From Gnetum montanum (Eukaryota; Streptophyta; Gnetopsida; Gnetales; Gnetaceae), in contig MNCI01010504.1 of the NCBI GenBank assembly GCA_015680685.1, positions 257,235 through 321,234 on the forward strand: a stretch of DNA of 64,000 nucleotides, in the 5' to 3' direction. Shown here one piece after another: positions 33,731 through 43,188 of the stretch. The notes under the pieces are model-generated. The model was not told the origin of the DNA and made no database searches. It saw nothing but the letters and a program-made list of their open reading frames with translations. Made by a program: the position numbers and the translations under genes. Each line of letters starts with the position of its first letter. Position 1 is the first letter of the stretch.

Positions 33731-35044
33731 GGTAGAACATGACTCATACAAGTTCAAGAACAATCAAAACAAGCTTCAACATGACCCTGCATGGAAAAGT
33801 ATCAAACGTTAGCACTATGTTCAAGTGATGATCATTGATGAGGCATAGCATAACCTTCTATTTTCATATAGCATAGCATAACCTTCTGTTTGCATATAGC
33901 ATAGCATGACCCTCTATTTACATGAAACATAGTGTAATCCTTTGCTCACAAATTCTCCTTTATCATGAATCAGTGAGTCCGCACCATAAGATAGAGTTAA
34001 AAATTACAGGCAGCGTAAAAAAGTGTCACATGTAGCATAGCGTAGTAGTTAAGTCATGTGCAGCGTAACAATAGTAGGTGCACCCCACAGTAACAGTTGC
34101 ATGGTACACAGCACAACGTAATAGACATGCAGCATAACAGTTACATTTCTGCATAAGGGTGATGACTACACTATGTGTAGCATAATGAGACGAATGCATG
34201 ACATGCAAAAAATAAACAGGTGTAAGCAAACATGTAAAAATGTAATGAACAGACTACTAGAATAGGAATTGCAATGTAGCAAATTTGACAGTGTAACAAA
34301 TTTGACAACATAGTAGCATTACAAGTTTGACAGCATAGCAGCATAACAGATGACCAACATAATAGCCCAAGGACCTGATAACATAACAACGTAGTATAAT
34401 AGTAATAAGAAAATGTTACAACCTTAACAGTGTAGGTGAAAAAGGAAGTCACAGTGCCCTCATTGCCTCAATCATACCCTATCGCATGAAAAAGCCCATT
34501 CTATGCCATGCAAAGTGTATGTCACGCTGTCGTAAAAATTGTGCAAATAAACAAACCCCCCTTAAGAATGGTATGTGATGCTGAACATGCGTTACGCCAC
34601 CCAGAACCCATTAAACCCCTGCGATAACGTAGTTTCCATTTTTAACAATGGTAGTCAGAGTAGTACCACATGCAGTTGTAGTGTGGCACCTATATGGCCA
34701 TTGCGACTAGGTAGCGGCAAGCACGACGTAATGGATAAGGTGGCAACAAAATTAGTGGCAATGGTTGCAAAAGTGACAACAACGATAGCAATGAAAATCT
34801 AACCCCATACGTTACCTAAAATGCATTATATAATGGAAAAAAGGGTAGCATAGTGACTTATCGAGCAGATGGAGCCTCTTGTCACACCTCAACACATGCC
34901 TTGGAGAGGCGTCCTAGAGTCTTCTTCACCTCGTCTACCTTAGTAAGTCCCCTATGCTTATGTTCATCCTTGCACATGATCGCTTTGCTTAAGAATTGGT
35001 AGTATTAGCTGCTATGCTATGCCTATTCACCCTCTTTGTTTGAC
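33731..35044 (-). other. 5' part of antisense unit of E, rich in GCATAGC words
   Basis: No long frame. GCATAGCA, TAGCGTAGTA and GCAGCATAACA words recur, the same vocabulary as the LTR palindromes of this element. After the start codon at 35047 the frame stops quickly (MVKQRG then TGA). A donor-like ATGAACATAAGC/ATAGGG context is unclear. Confidence 0.4.
33843..33940. repeat. 28-bp tandem repeat, about 3.5 copies
   Basis: GCATAGCATAACCTTCTATT plus TTCATATA, at 33843, 33871 and 33899, with a decayed fourth copy. Confidence 0.9.
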
Positions 35045-35123
35045 CATGCTATGCTCTGAGTATGGGCTTTGGGCTCTGACAATGAAAATGACAAATTTAC
35101 TAGGGGATAATCCCCTATTTATA
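35045..35123 (-). promoter_or_regulatory. TATA box and start of the antisense unit of E
   Basis: Minus-strand TATAAATAGGGG (TATA at 35123-35115) lies about 70 bp before an ATG at 35047 in the context GCATAGCATGGTCAAACAAA. The ATG context is homologous to that at 11712 in B. A GTGGGCCCAC palindrome lies farther upstream near 35240-35249. Confidence 0.5.
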
Positions 35124-35259
35124 GCCGACGCGGTAAAAACCTTGTCATTTTCATATTATGAGTAACATCGGACATCCATGCAACATAACGCTACTATAGC
35201 AAAGTCCCACTATAGTGTAACACTCATCGGTAGTGTAGTGGGCCCACCAAATTTCAAAA

Positions 35260-35720
35260 TTGGTAATAGTTTGCTAAGACCTTAAACTAGCAACCCTAGT
35301 TTACACAATATTATACAACGCCGATCCACAATGATCTTAAACTAGGAACCTTAGCCTCTCCCACTCACCACGGTCCACAAAGACCTTAAACTAGAAACGT
35401 CAACCTATGATACAACCCAGTAATGGTTCCCAAAGACCTTAAACTAGCAATCTTAACCTATAGTAAAGTCCATATGATGGTCTACCATGACCTTAAACTG
35501 GCAATCTTATCATTCATTTCATTTCGCATTTTAGACCCGTTAACAATCTGCCATGACCTTAAACTAGCAAATTTTAGTATTTATTTTATGTCTTAAATTA
35601 AACTATTACATTATTTCGGTCCACCATGACCTCAAACTGGCAAATGTTAGCATTCATTTTATGTTTTAAACCAAACTATTATGCTATTGCGATATGCTAA
35701 GACCTTAAACTGGCAATTAT
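35260..35720 (+). repeat. minisatellite, distal copy in element E
   Basis: About nine units like GGTCCACAAAGACCTTAAACTAGCAA, spaced 45-65 bp: cores near 35270, 35330, 35380, 35435, 35487, 35550, 35625 and 35695. It lies between the antisense unit start and the RT. The unit is in the same orientation relative to gag-pol as all other copies. Confidence 0.85.
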
Positions 35721-35750
35721 CTTATGTTGCATCATTGATTTACATTACAT

Positions 35751-35768
35751 GTTGTTGCTTCAAACAGG
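35751..35768 (+). other. putative splice acceptor before RT, element E
   Basis: TTGTTGCTTCAAACAG/GTATCACTT. In B the matching site reads CCTAG/GTGCCACTT, and similarity to B starts right after the AG. Ogre-type elements are known to have an intron between protease and RT. Confidence 0.45.
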
Positions 35769-37943
35769 TATCACTTGACTTGGTTTATTTGCTTATTGTG
35801 ATAGGTCCACTCAAAAGATGGCTATTCATGGTGAGATTTATTCACCTTTGACCTTGATAAGTCCCTACGATGAGTTAACAAGATGCCTAAACCAACAATT
35901 CATAGACTGTGAGTTATCTTCTCATAACACCGTAGCGTCCCTAGAAACATCCCTAGATTGGCTCGAACATTTGGTCCAAGCCTTAGACTTAGAGGCTGGG
36001 AATGTAACTAAGAATCCTCTCATCAAAATCCTCGTAACTACCATTAGAGGTGAAACAAAGACCCTAAAAGTTCCCTCCTTGTTACATCCACATGTACACC
36101 AAAACATTTCCAAAGTTCTCCATGACAATGTTATAGTGTTTGCAGGGTCATACGATGACATGCCGAGCTTGGACCCGCGACTCATACAACACAACATCAT
36201 CTTAGACCCATATGTTAAGGCAGTTAAGCAAAAGGCTCGCCAAATCAAACCGGAGATTATGCTAGCTATACGCGATGAAATCACCAAGGTTTATCAAGCT
36301 GGTTTCATCTGTGCAGTCAACTACTTAGAATGGGTGTTGAACATCATTGTAGTTTCTAAGAAAATGGGAGGTATACGAATTTGTATAGACTTTTAAGATC
36401 TGAATAAAGAAACGATTAAGGATGATTTCCCATTACCAAGCATTGATCAACTCATAGACACTACGACTGGTCATGCCTTCTTATTCTTCATGGATGGGTT
36501 TTCAGGCTATAACTAGATCTGTATAAACCTAGAGCATCAGTTGTCAACCACTTTCATGACCCCTTGGGAAACGTTTTATTATACAATGATGCCTTTTGGA
36601 CTCAAAAATGCTGGAGCAACTTATCAATGAGTGATGACATATATTTGTAGTGACTAGCTTTTGGAGAGGCTAAACGATTATGTGGATGATATAGTAGTCA
36701 AGTCTAAGGAAGCCATAGATCATCCCAATGATCTCAATGTAGTCCTCTAACGTTTTTAGAGGAATGACCTGTGCCTCAACCCTAAGAAATGTGTTTTCAA
36801 AGTTAAAACTGGATGCATGCTAGGTTTCATAGTATCGAAAAGAAGAATATGAGTGGAACCCAATAACATGAGGGCCATCGTCAAATTAGCATCGCCTACA
36901 AACCTCAAAGAGTTGTGTGGATTGCAAGGTAGGGTATAGTTTATTAGAAGGTCTATCTTGAAGTTGACAAACAAGCTACACCCCATGTAGCATCTACTTA
37001 AAAAGGGGATCAACTTCAAGTGGACAGATCTATGTTAACAAGCCTTTGATAACTTAAAAGAAAGAGCTTTTGCACCTCCCAATTGTTTACCCACCATAGA
37101 GAGATAAGCCTTTCTACATCTACCTTGCGACTTTGAACACATTTATTGTTATGTTTCTTTGTCAAAAAAGAGATGATGGGTCTGAAATCCCAGTCTACCA
37201 CCTAAGCCATGCATTAATAGCTTCTGAGGTGAAATACAACGAGGTAGAAAAATATTGTCTCGCCCTAGTATTTGCACTAAAAAAGTGGAGACACTACTTG
37301 TTTCGTAGCAAGGTGAACATTATATACAAAAGCAACATACTTTACGCTATTACAAAAAACTTGTACGAGAGTAGTAGGATATCCTGATGGAAAGCTATAA
37401 TGGAAGAATTCGATTTACATTATGTAGGTCAATTGTCAAAAAAGGGTCAAGACATAGCCACACAACTTACAACTTCACCCGTTGATGATCAAGTAATAAT
37501 AGAACCCAAATTCTTAGATGAACACATCAACAACCTAAACTCTATACCATTTGATTTTGAAGTAAGCTTACATTTTGACAGCACTTCAACTACACGAGGT
37601 GGAAGCACCACTGCAGTTATCACGTTTCCCTCCAGGGAAATTTGACCCTTTGCTTATCACTTTGCATTCCTTTGTACAAACAATGTAGCTGAGTATGAAG
37701 GACTCCATAGGGACCCCTTAGCAACCCAAGAGTTAAAGATTCAACATTTGGTAGTTTGAGGAGATTTGCAATTAGTTGTCAACTAGAACGCTAAAGTCTA
37801 TGCTTGCAAGGCTTCACACTTGCAACCTGATTGCTATCTAGCTAAGAGTTTGCTAAAATAGTTTGCAACATTGGACATTCAACACGTACCTCACAATGAG
37901 AACACCATAGTTGATGCAGTAGCCATGTTAGCATTGAATGTGC
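35768..37943 (+). pseudogene. RT-RNase H-aRH block, copy 2 (native place), element E
   Basis: RT N-terminal block from MAIHGEIYSPLTL (35818) through LDWLEHLVQALDLEAG, VLNIIVVSKKMGGIRICIDF, FFMDGFSGYN, TMMPFGLKNAGATYQ and the YVDD box at 36679-36690 to GLQGRV near 36940. RNase H follows (37080-37390: EVKYNEVEKYCLALVFALKKWRHYLF), then the linker and aRH (37575-37930: STTRGGSTTAVI, CTNNVAEYEGL, PHNENTIVDAVAMLALN). The domain order is that of Tat/Ogre pol. At least a dozen in-frame stops are present, most of them one C-to-T step from CAG, CAA or CGA. The first D of GDS in aRH is kept, but Ser is Leu (GDLQLVV). Confidence 0.9.
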
Positions 37944-39271
37944 CATCACACTTGTTTGCCACTTTTCCCACTTTGATAATAGAGTGCAAAGATAAACATT
38001 GCATTTGTAAGTGCAACAGACATCCAAGAGTGGTACCCCAACATTAAGGCTTACCTTCAACATGGCGAAGCCCGACACGGCTTGACATTCACTCAAAAGG
38101 ATGCAATCCAAAAGCAATCCCGATAGTATGTCCTCATAGGAGATAACACCTTATGCAAACAATCCTTTGATGGGATATTATTAACTTGCGCTGGTGGGGA
38201 TGAAGCACCAAAAATTGTTAACAAAGTCCATGAAGGACTATGTGGAGGACACATAGCCCATAGGGCTATGGTCGCAAAAAACAGATGCCTAGGGTACTAT
38301 TAGCCTTGCATCAAATGAGATTACCTTTCCTAAGTTAGGATGTGTGATGTTTGTCAATGCCATGCAAATCTCATACACATATCACCTACTGAGTTACATC
38401 CTACATAGATTACATGGCCATTCCAATGATGGGAACTAGACGTCATAGGGCCCATCACACCTAAGTCTTCTGCAGGGCATAGCTCATAATCACCGCAACT
38501 GAATACTTTACAAAGTGGGTGGAGGTTATTCCCTTGAGAAATACTACATATCAATAGGTTTTCCACTTTATCTTAGATAACATAGTAATAAGATTTGGTC
38601 TTCCCATGACTATTGTAACAGACAACGGGCCACAATTTAGTAGCACAGAAACCAAAACCTTATGCAATAACCTTGGCATCAAGAAATATTTTTCATCACT
38701 GTACTACCCACATGAAAATGGTCAGGTAGAAGAAATAAACAAGGCCATCATTAACTTGCTAAAAAAGATGCTTAGTAGTAGCAAAAGGCGATGGCACGAG
38801 CAAATCCTCTACGTGTTGTGGGCTTATTGCACGACATGCAGAATGGCTATAGGTAAGACTCCTTACAGTCACATTTATGGATTTGAAGTAGTGTTACCTC
38901 TTGAATTGTAGGTTCCATCATTTTGGATGATCCTCTAAAACATTGTAGACGAGGCTCAAAACAACAAGTCAAGAATCATCAATCTTGACTTCATGGAGGA
39001 AGAGTGTGCCTAAACAGTTGATCGCATTGAATGATACTAGGATAAGAAATGACAAAAGCACCACTATAATTTTTATCAAAAGCCAATCAAGAAGGGGGAC
39101 CTAGTTTTGAAAGCCATTCATAATCATGTGAATAAATTCTTAGCCAACTGGGAACATCCTTTCATCGTCAGAAAAGCCTATGCGAATGGGGCCTTCAAAC
39201 TGGCTGATATGGATGGCAAGGAGTTTGCAAATCCTATCAACCACTTGTATCTCAAGACATACTATGTCTAA
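37944..39271 (+). pseudogene. integrase, element E
   Basis: Zinc-binding region HEGLCGGHIAHRAM and CDVCQCHAN near 38230-38370. Catalytic core: WELDVIGPI with Asp at 38439-38441, TDNGPQFSS with Asp at 38621-38623, ENGQVEEIN with Glu at 38729-38731. The last two are 35 residues apart, so the D,D35E triad is intact. The C-terminal part runs from KKGDLVLKAI near 39090 to NPINHLYLKTYYV and the stop TAA at 39269-39271. Stops elsewhere (for example near 38302 and 38909) make it a pseudogene. It resembles the integrase of A throughout. Confidence 0.9.
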
Positions 39272-39294
39272 TGTAAAGGACTACATCAAGTATA

Positions 39295-39600
39295 GAGAAA
39301 GGTAAGACAATCATCCACTACGACGTAAAACTGGAAAAATACATCCGCTACAATGTAAAACTGGCACAGATAGTCTGTTATGACTATAAACTGGCATAGC
39401 ATGTCCTTGGGCTATGACATAAAATTGGCACCCATAGCATGGTCTGCTATGACCTTAAACTGGCCATCCACCATCTACTATAATATTAAACTAGCACAAT
39501 GGTCTGCTAGGACCTTAAACTAGCAATTCATGGTCTGCTGGGACCTTAAACCAACACATTTGATGGTTTACCAAGACCCTAAATTGGGTTCGTAGTGCAA
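39295..39600 (+). repeat. minisatellite in 3' UTR of element E
   Basis: Eight or so units such as ATCCRCTACRACGTAAAACTGG, GTCTGYTATGACYTTAAACTGGC and GTCTGCTGGGACCTTAAACCA, 35-45 bp apart. Same position as 2845-3190 in A. Confidence 0.85.
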
Positions 39601-40909
39601 CGCCTAGCTCACATTCACAATCCTACAAACAAGAGAGCATGTATAATTTTAATTTTTTTGGACAACATGGGGTGGGATGCTATAGTTCCATAACGTAGTT
39701 CACTATGCTAAGGAAACACCCTCTGGAACACATGCAGCGTCACCGCCCTTGGCATTTTGCTGATCTTTCGGAGATGTCATTTGACATCTTGCTGACTTTT
39801 TAGAGCTATTACTACCATCACCACTCATCCTAGCAATAGCTCTTGTCATCAACACCTACTATTGGAGTTCCAACACTATTGTGGCCCAGCCACAAAGTTG
39901 CTACCCTCCAGCCCTCACCACCATCCAAGCCCAAAATATGTTCAACTGTTAGGCTTCTCACCTTACAGCTGAACTGCATGATGTTTTCCTTAGGTAAGGA
40001 ATCTTGAGCACTAGCGTTGCCACCACTTCTGGCCTCTTCAGTGCCAACTTTTCCAGCTTGCTGCTACCAGAACTGCTGCTGGCCTTCCTGCTTTCAACAT
40101 CGCATGCCTTAGCAACAATACTCGCTACTCTAGTGATGTCTAAAGCAAGTAGGACTTTTCCCTCACTCCACCTTATGGTTGTTTCTTTTGGTTTGCTCTT
40201 TTTTGTGTTTGCAAGATATAGGCCAAGATGGCATCGTTCAGAGATACGTTTTTCCATGAAAGCCAAGACACTACATTGTTCTGAAGTGATCGCTTTGACT
40301 AGCTTGGCTACTTGGGAGTGCACACCCTACCCCACCTCTCAACCCACTTGATCTCATTCCTTATACTTGTAGTTTTTAACATATCCTTTACAAGCTTTCT
40401 CGATGCATATAAAGCCCTTCCACATGCCCAAACGCCAAGTCCATGATGAGCGTAACACAACTTGTCTCATGAGAAGCATCCATAGGCAGGTCAAAGCCCC
40501 ACATGGATGTAACACAACTCATTTTGGGGAAGAAACACATGCCTTGCAACAACAAGGTTGTTTCCAAGTGAACATGGCTGAACAACAGAAGAAAAGAATA
40601 AAAAAAATACAAAAGAGCAAAAAAATATTTAAAAAAATAAGGGGACAAGTGCCCAAAACAAATGGCATCATATCTGTTTCAAAATGACCATCTCTAAGCA
40701 GTCTAACAAGAGGTCAAAAGCTTGCAAAAGAAAGACACCCATGTGCGCTGACTCCCTCACAAGCACTCTGACAAGGGATCATGCTATGTTACATCTTTTC
40801 CTTCCCCAAACTTGTTCCCCCAAATCCATCCTTTGCCCCCTTTCCTTACATGTCTAGCCCAATACTCCCAAGCATAGCGCAATGCGACATCTGAGTGACC
40901 ATTGGAGAG
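39601..40909. other. 3' UTR of element E
   Basis: Mostly non-coding. Contains one clean minus-strand open frame (39958-40323, listed separately) and an A-rich stretch near 40580-40640. No strong polypurine tract borders the LTR: only ATTGGAGAG precedes 40910. Confidence 0.5.
39958..40323 (-). CDS. 121-codon antisense open frame in 3' UTR of E, unknown
   Basis: Uninterrupted frame in sequence where nearly every other frame is broken. Composition is Lys/Ser/Ala-rich with a GSSKLEKLALKRPEV segment. The opposite strand is also open for 115 codons over much of the same span (40004-40351), so this may be a compositional effect. Antisense ORFs near the 3' end are known in some Tat elements (Grande). 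I see no family match. Confidence 0.2.
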   Translation of the reverse strand: MHSQVAKLVKAITSEQCSVLAFMEKRISERCHLGLYLANTKKSKPKETTIRWSEGKVLLALDITRVASIVAKACDVESRKASSSSGSSKLEKLALKRPEVVATLVLKIPYLRKTSCSSAVR

Positions 40910-41469
40910 TGATGTTAGCATCTTGTTTTTGATGGTGTTTTGTATTCTTTTTCGACGTCTCTCAAGTAGATCCTCTAGACATCAACAAAGAGGGGCCATT
41001 GAAATAGCATAAAATTTCAGGACCCTGATGCTTCTGTAGAGTTTTGAAATTTGGGCAAGGATTTCCACAAGTGCATTGTCACGATGGACCATGCATATAA
41101 TGTAGGCACTGAAAGAAGACTGTATAGTCTAGCAAGATTTCTATCACCCTGGCTAACAAGCCTATTGAACTCTCCAGCCTGCCCAGCTTGGTACTCGACC
41201 CAGCTGACGGTCTACCCAAAGATCATGTTAGGAGCTATTGAAAGTGTTCAAGATGAGCTAAATAGTTTGGCAAGTTTTCTAATTGAAGAAACTTGCTATG
41301 CTACACTACATAGTCTAGCAGGCCTCGAGAAGATCGAATAGCTACCGGAGATGCACATTGATGACGACTCCACCCTTTAGAGAATCTGCCCCACTTCATC
41401 CTTGATGCATGAGCAAAGTGACATAGTAAGAATCTAGAAAATTTCATTGGAGGTCCTCTTCACTCAAAT

Positions 41470-42113
41470 GCTAGATTGTGCTATGCTACATAGTGTAGCA
41501 CAGTGTAGCAATGATACACTCTTGCACTGCTCCCACATAGATGGCTTTGATGGAGTACACACATTTGCCCAGGTTTCAACCTACAAACAGGTTTGCTCTG
41601 TTCACATGCCTGGACATGATTGACATCCCACGACAAAAATTTTGCAAGATTAAGAAAGAATCCAAGCCAAGTTGAGTGTTATGCTATGCTACGCTATGTA
41701 GCATAGCACATCGTAGTAAGGACAGGACATAGGAAGGCCCTCTACAAAGTGGTTTTAGTAAGAAGATTACACTTGGCCACATTTTGGCCTCCAAGACTGG
41801 TTGTCCTTCTTTGCCCTCAAGCTCCAAGCATGGTTTCTTAACAAAGCATTGCAAAACCAAGCAAGGATGCATGTCATATTGGCTGCTACACTGCACTACA
41901 CTAGACAGCGTAGCACAGTGTAGCAAGAATGAAAAACACCAAAGTGTCCCAAAGATGAACTCAGCATGTCCCAAGACCTTTCAACATGAAAGACAGGGTT
42001 GTAGTTGCATGCCTAGCCAAACCTCAGACAGGTATTCTTGACTTATAGGCATGATTTCGTTTAATACTGGTGGCTACACTATGCTATACTACTCAGTGTA
42101 GCACAACGTAGCA
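41470..42113. repeat. palindromes at ~205-bp spacing, right LTR of E
   Basis: Four inverted repeats collinear with those of the left LTR: about 41470-41509, 41687-41708 (TGCTACGCTA / TAGCATAGCA), 41884-41923 and 42073-42113. Centres are about 209, 206 and 189 bp apart. Arms carry more mismatches than in the left LTR. Confidence 0.85.
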
Positions 42114-42540
42114 TGCAGGTATTTATGCTACATACATTGTAACACTCATGTAGCAGCCGCAAGACATCTTGAGTTAGCTACAGAACTAGTTAGCAATGGT
42201 TATTCTCATCCCAACACCTCTCCAACAAGCGCAATCAACAAGTTTTCCTTGTTTTGCACCCCCTAACCATTCCCAAAGTTTTCCCTGCACTTGACCTTGC
42301 TCCTAAGAGTAGGAAAGATGTAGTCTTGGAGCACAGGCCCCACTTTGCATTTACTAATTGGTAGTTTTCTTTGCAACAAGTATAGTAGCTCACTAGACTT
42401 TAGCATAGTTAGCACAAATGGTATGGTCACAAGCAGAGTAGCTTTCAACATTGCATAGAATCATGACATAGTCACGTTACCACTTTGTGGGACCTAGGAC
42501 ACATGACACTCAAACCACGTTTCTCTCCCTCATCTAACTC

Positions 42541-42548
42541 TATAAATA
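42541..42548 (+). promoter_or_regulatory. TATA box, right LTR of E
   Basis: TATAAATA followed by CCCCAGCAAACAA. Confidence 0.65.
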
Positions 42549-43188
42549 CCCCAGCAAACAATGTTCAAGGGGTTGGGGATTTTGGGAGTATTCCAGCGGG
42601 GTTGGCTTTTGGCATTGTTGGCTTGGAGCATTCAATCAACTTTTGGCATTTTTTGCTTTTGGCAATTACTTCTCTAGCGATTGGCTTTTTTTTTAGTTGA
42701 GATCTTGGCATTTTAGCTCTTTAGTGATTAGCTTTGGCAAGGATACAAGCAAGTATAGGGTCCCTATTAGCAAGCTATTGATAGAAGTTTGAGGAACTAT
42801 GACCATACTACTTCGTTGCAAGTTGTGCTTGTTCCCACTGCCATCTGTTGTACACCTCCTACATTTCAGCAAAGATCAGATCCCCGATCTTGGGGTGGTG
42901 CACTTGCTTACCTAAACTTGTTTCATTTTGTTTTGTTATTTTTATGTTTTGAATTATTTTCAATCAATTCACGTTCATCACTTATCACTCAACATGCATA
43001 TAACAACCTTAAAACAAATGTTTATGAAAGGTTATTATACACTGCTTAAGTCCCTATCTAATTGACCAGATCATTCAGGGCACCCTACATTCATTTACGT
43101 TCAGCATGGCCCTCGCATGGATCTGGGGTTAGGCTGTACTCCCGGTGACCTCTCAGTGTTCTAGCCATCAACATTTTCAGTCACTACA

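Larger units (their letters stand above)
22440..43188 (+). mobile_element. Tat-lineage element E with two LTRs and an antisense unit
   Basis: A plus-strand element of about 20.7 kb. Order: left LTR, primer site, leader, N-terminal gag, a displaced RT-RNase H-aRH block, gag-protease linker, protease, a 6.2-kb protease-RT interval with an antisense unit, a second RT-RNase H-aRH block, integrase, 3' UTR with minisatellites, right LTR. Left and right LTRs are collinear and differ at roughly one base in six by eye. It sits in the gag-protease linker of B. The exact left border is unclear: about 85 bp of the LTR start are missing or unrecognisable. Confidence 0.8.
40910..43188 (+). repeat. right LTR of element E (3' LTR)
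   Basis: About 2.28 kb, TGATGTTAGCATC to CAGTCACTACA. It includes the LTR start lost from the left copy. Next to it, at 43189, minus-strand gag of B begins. Confidence 0.9.
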
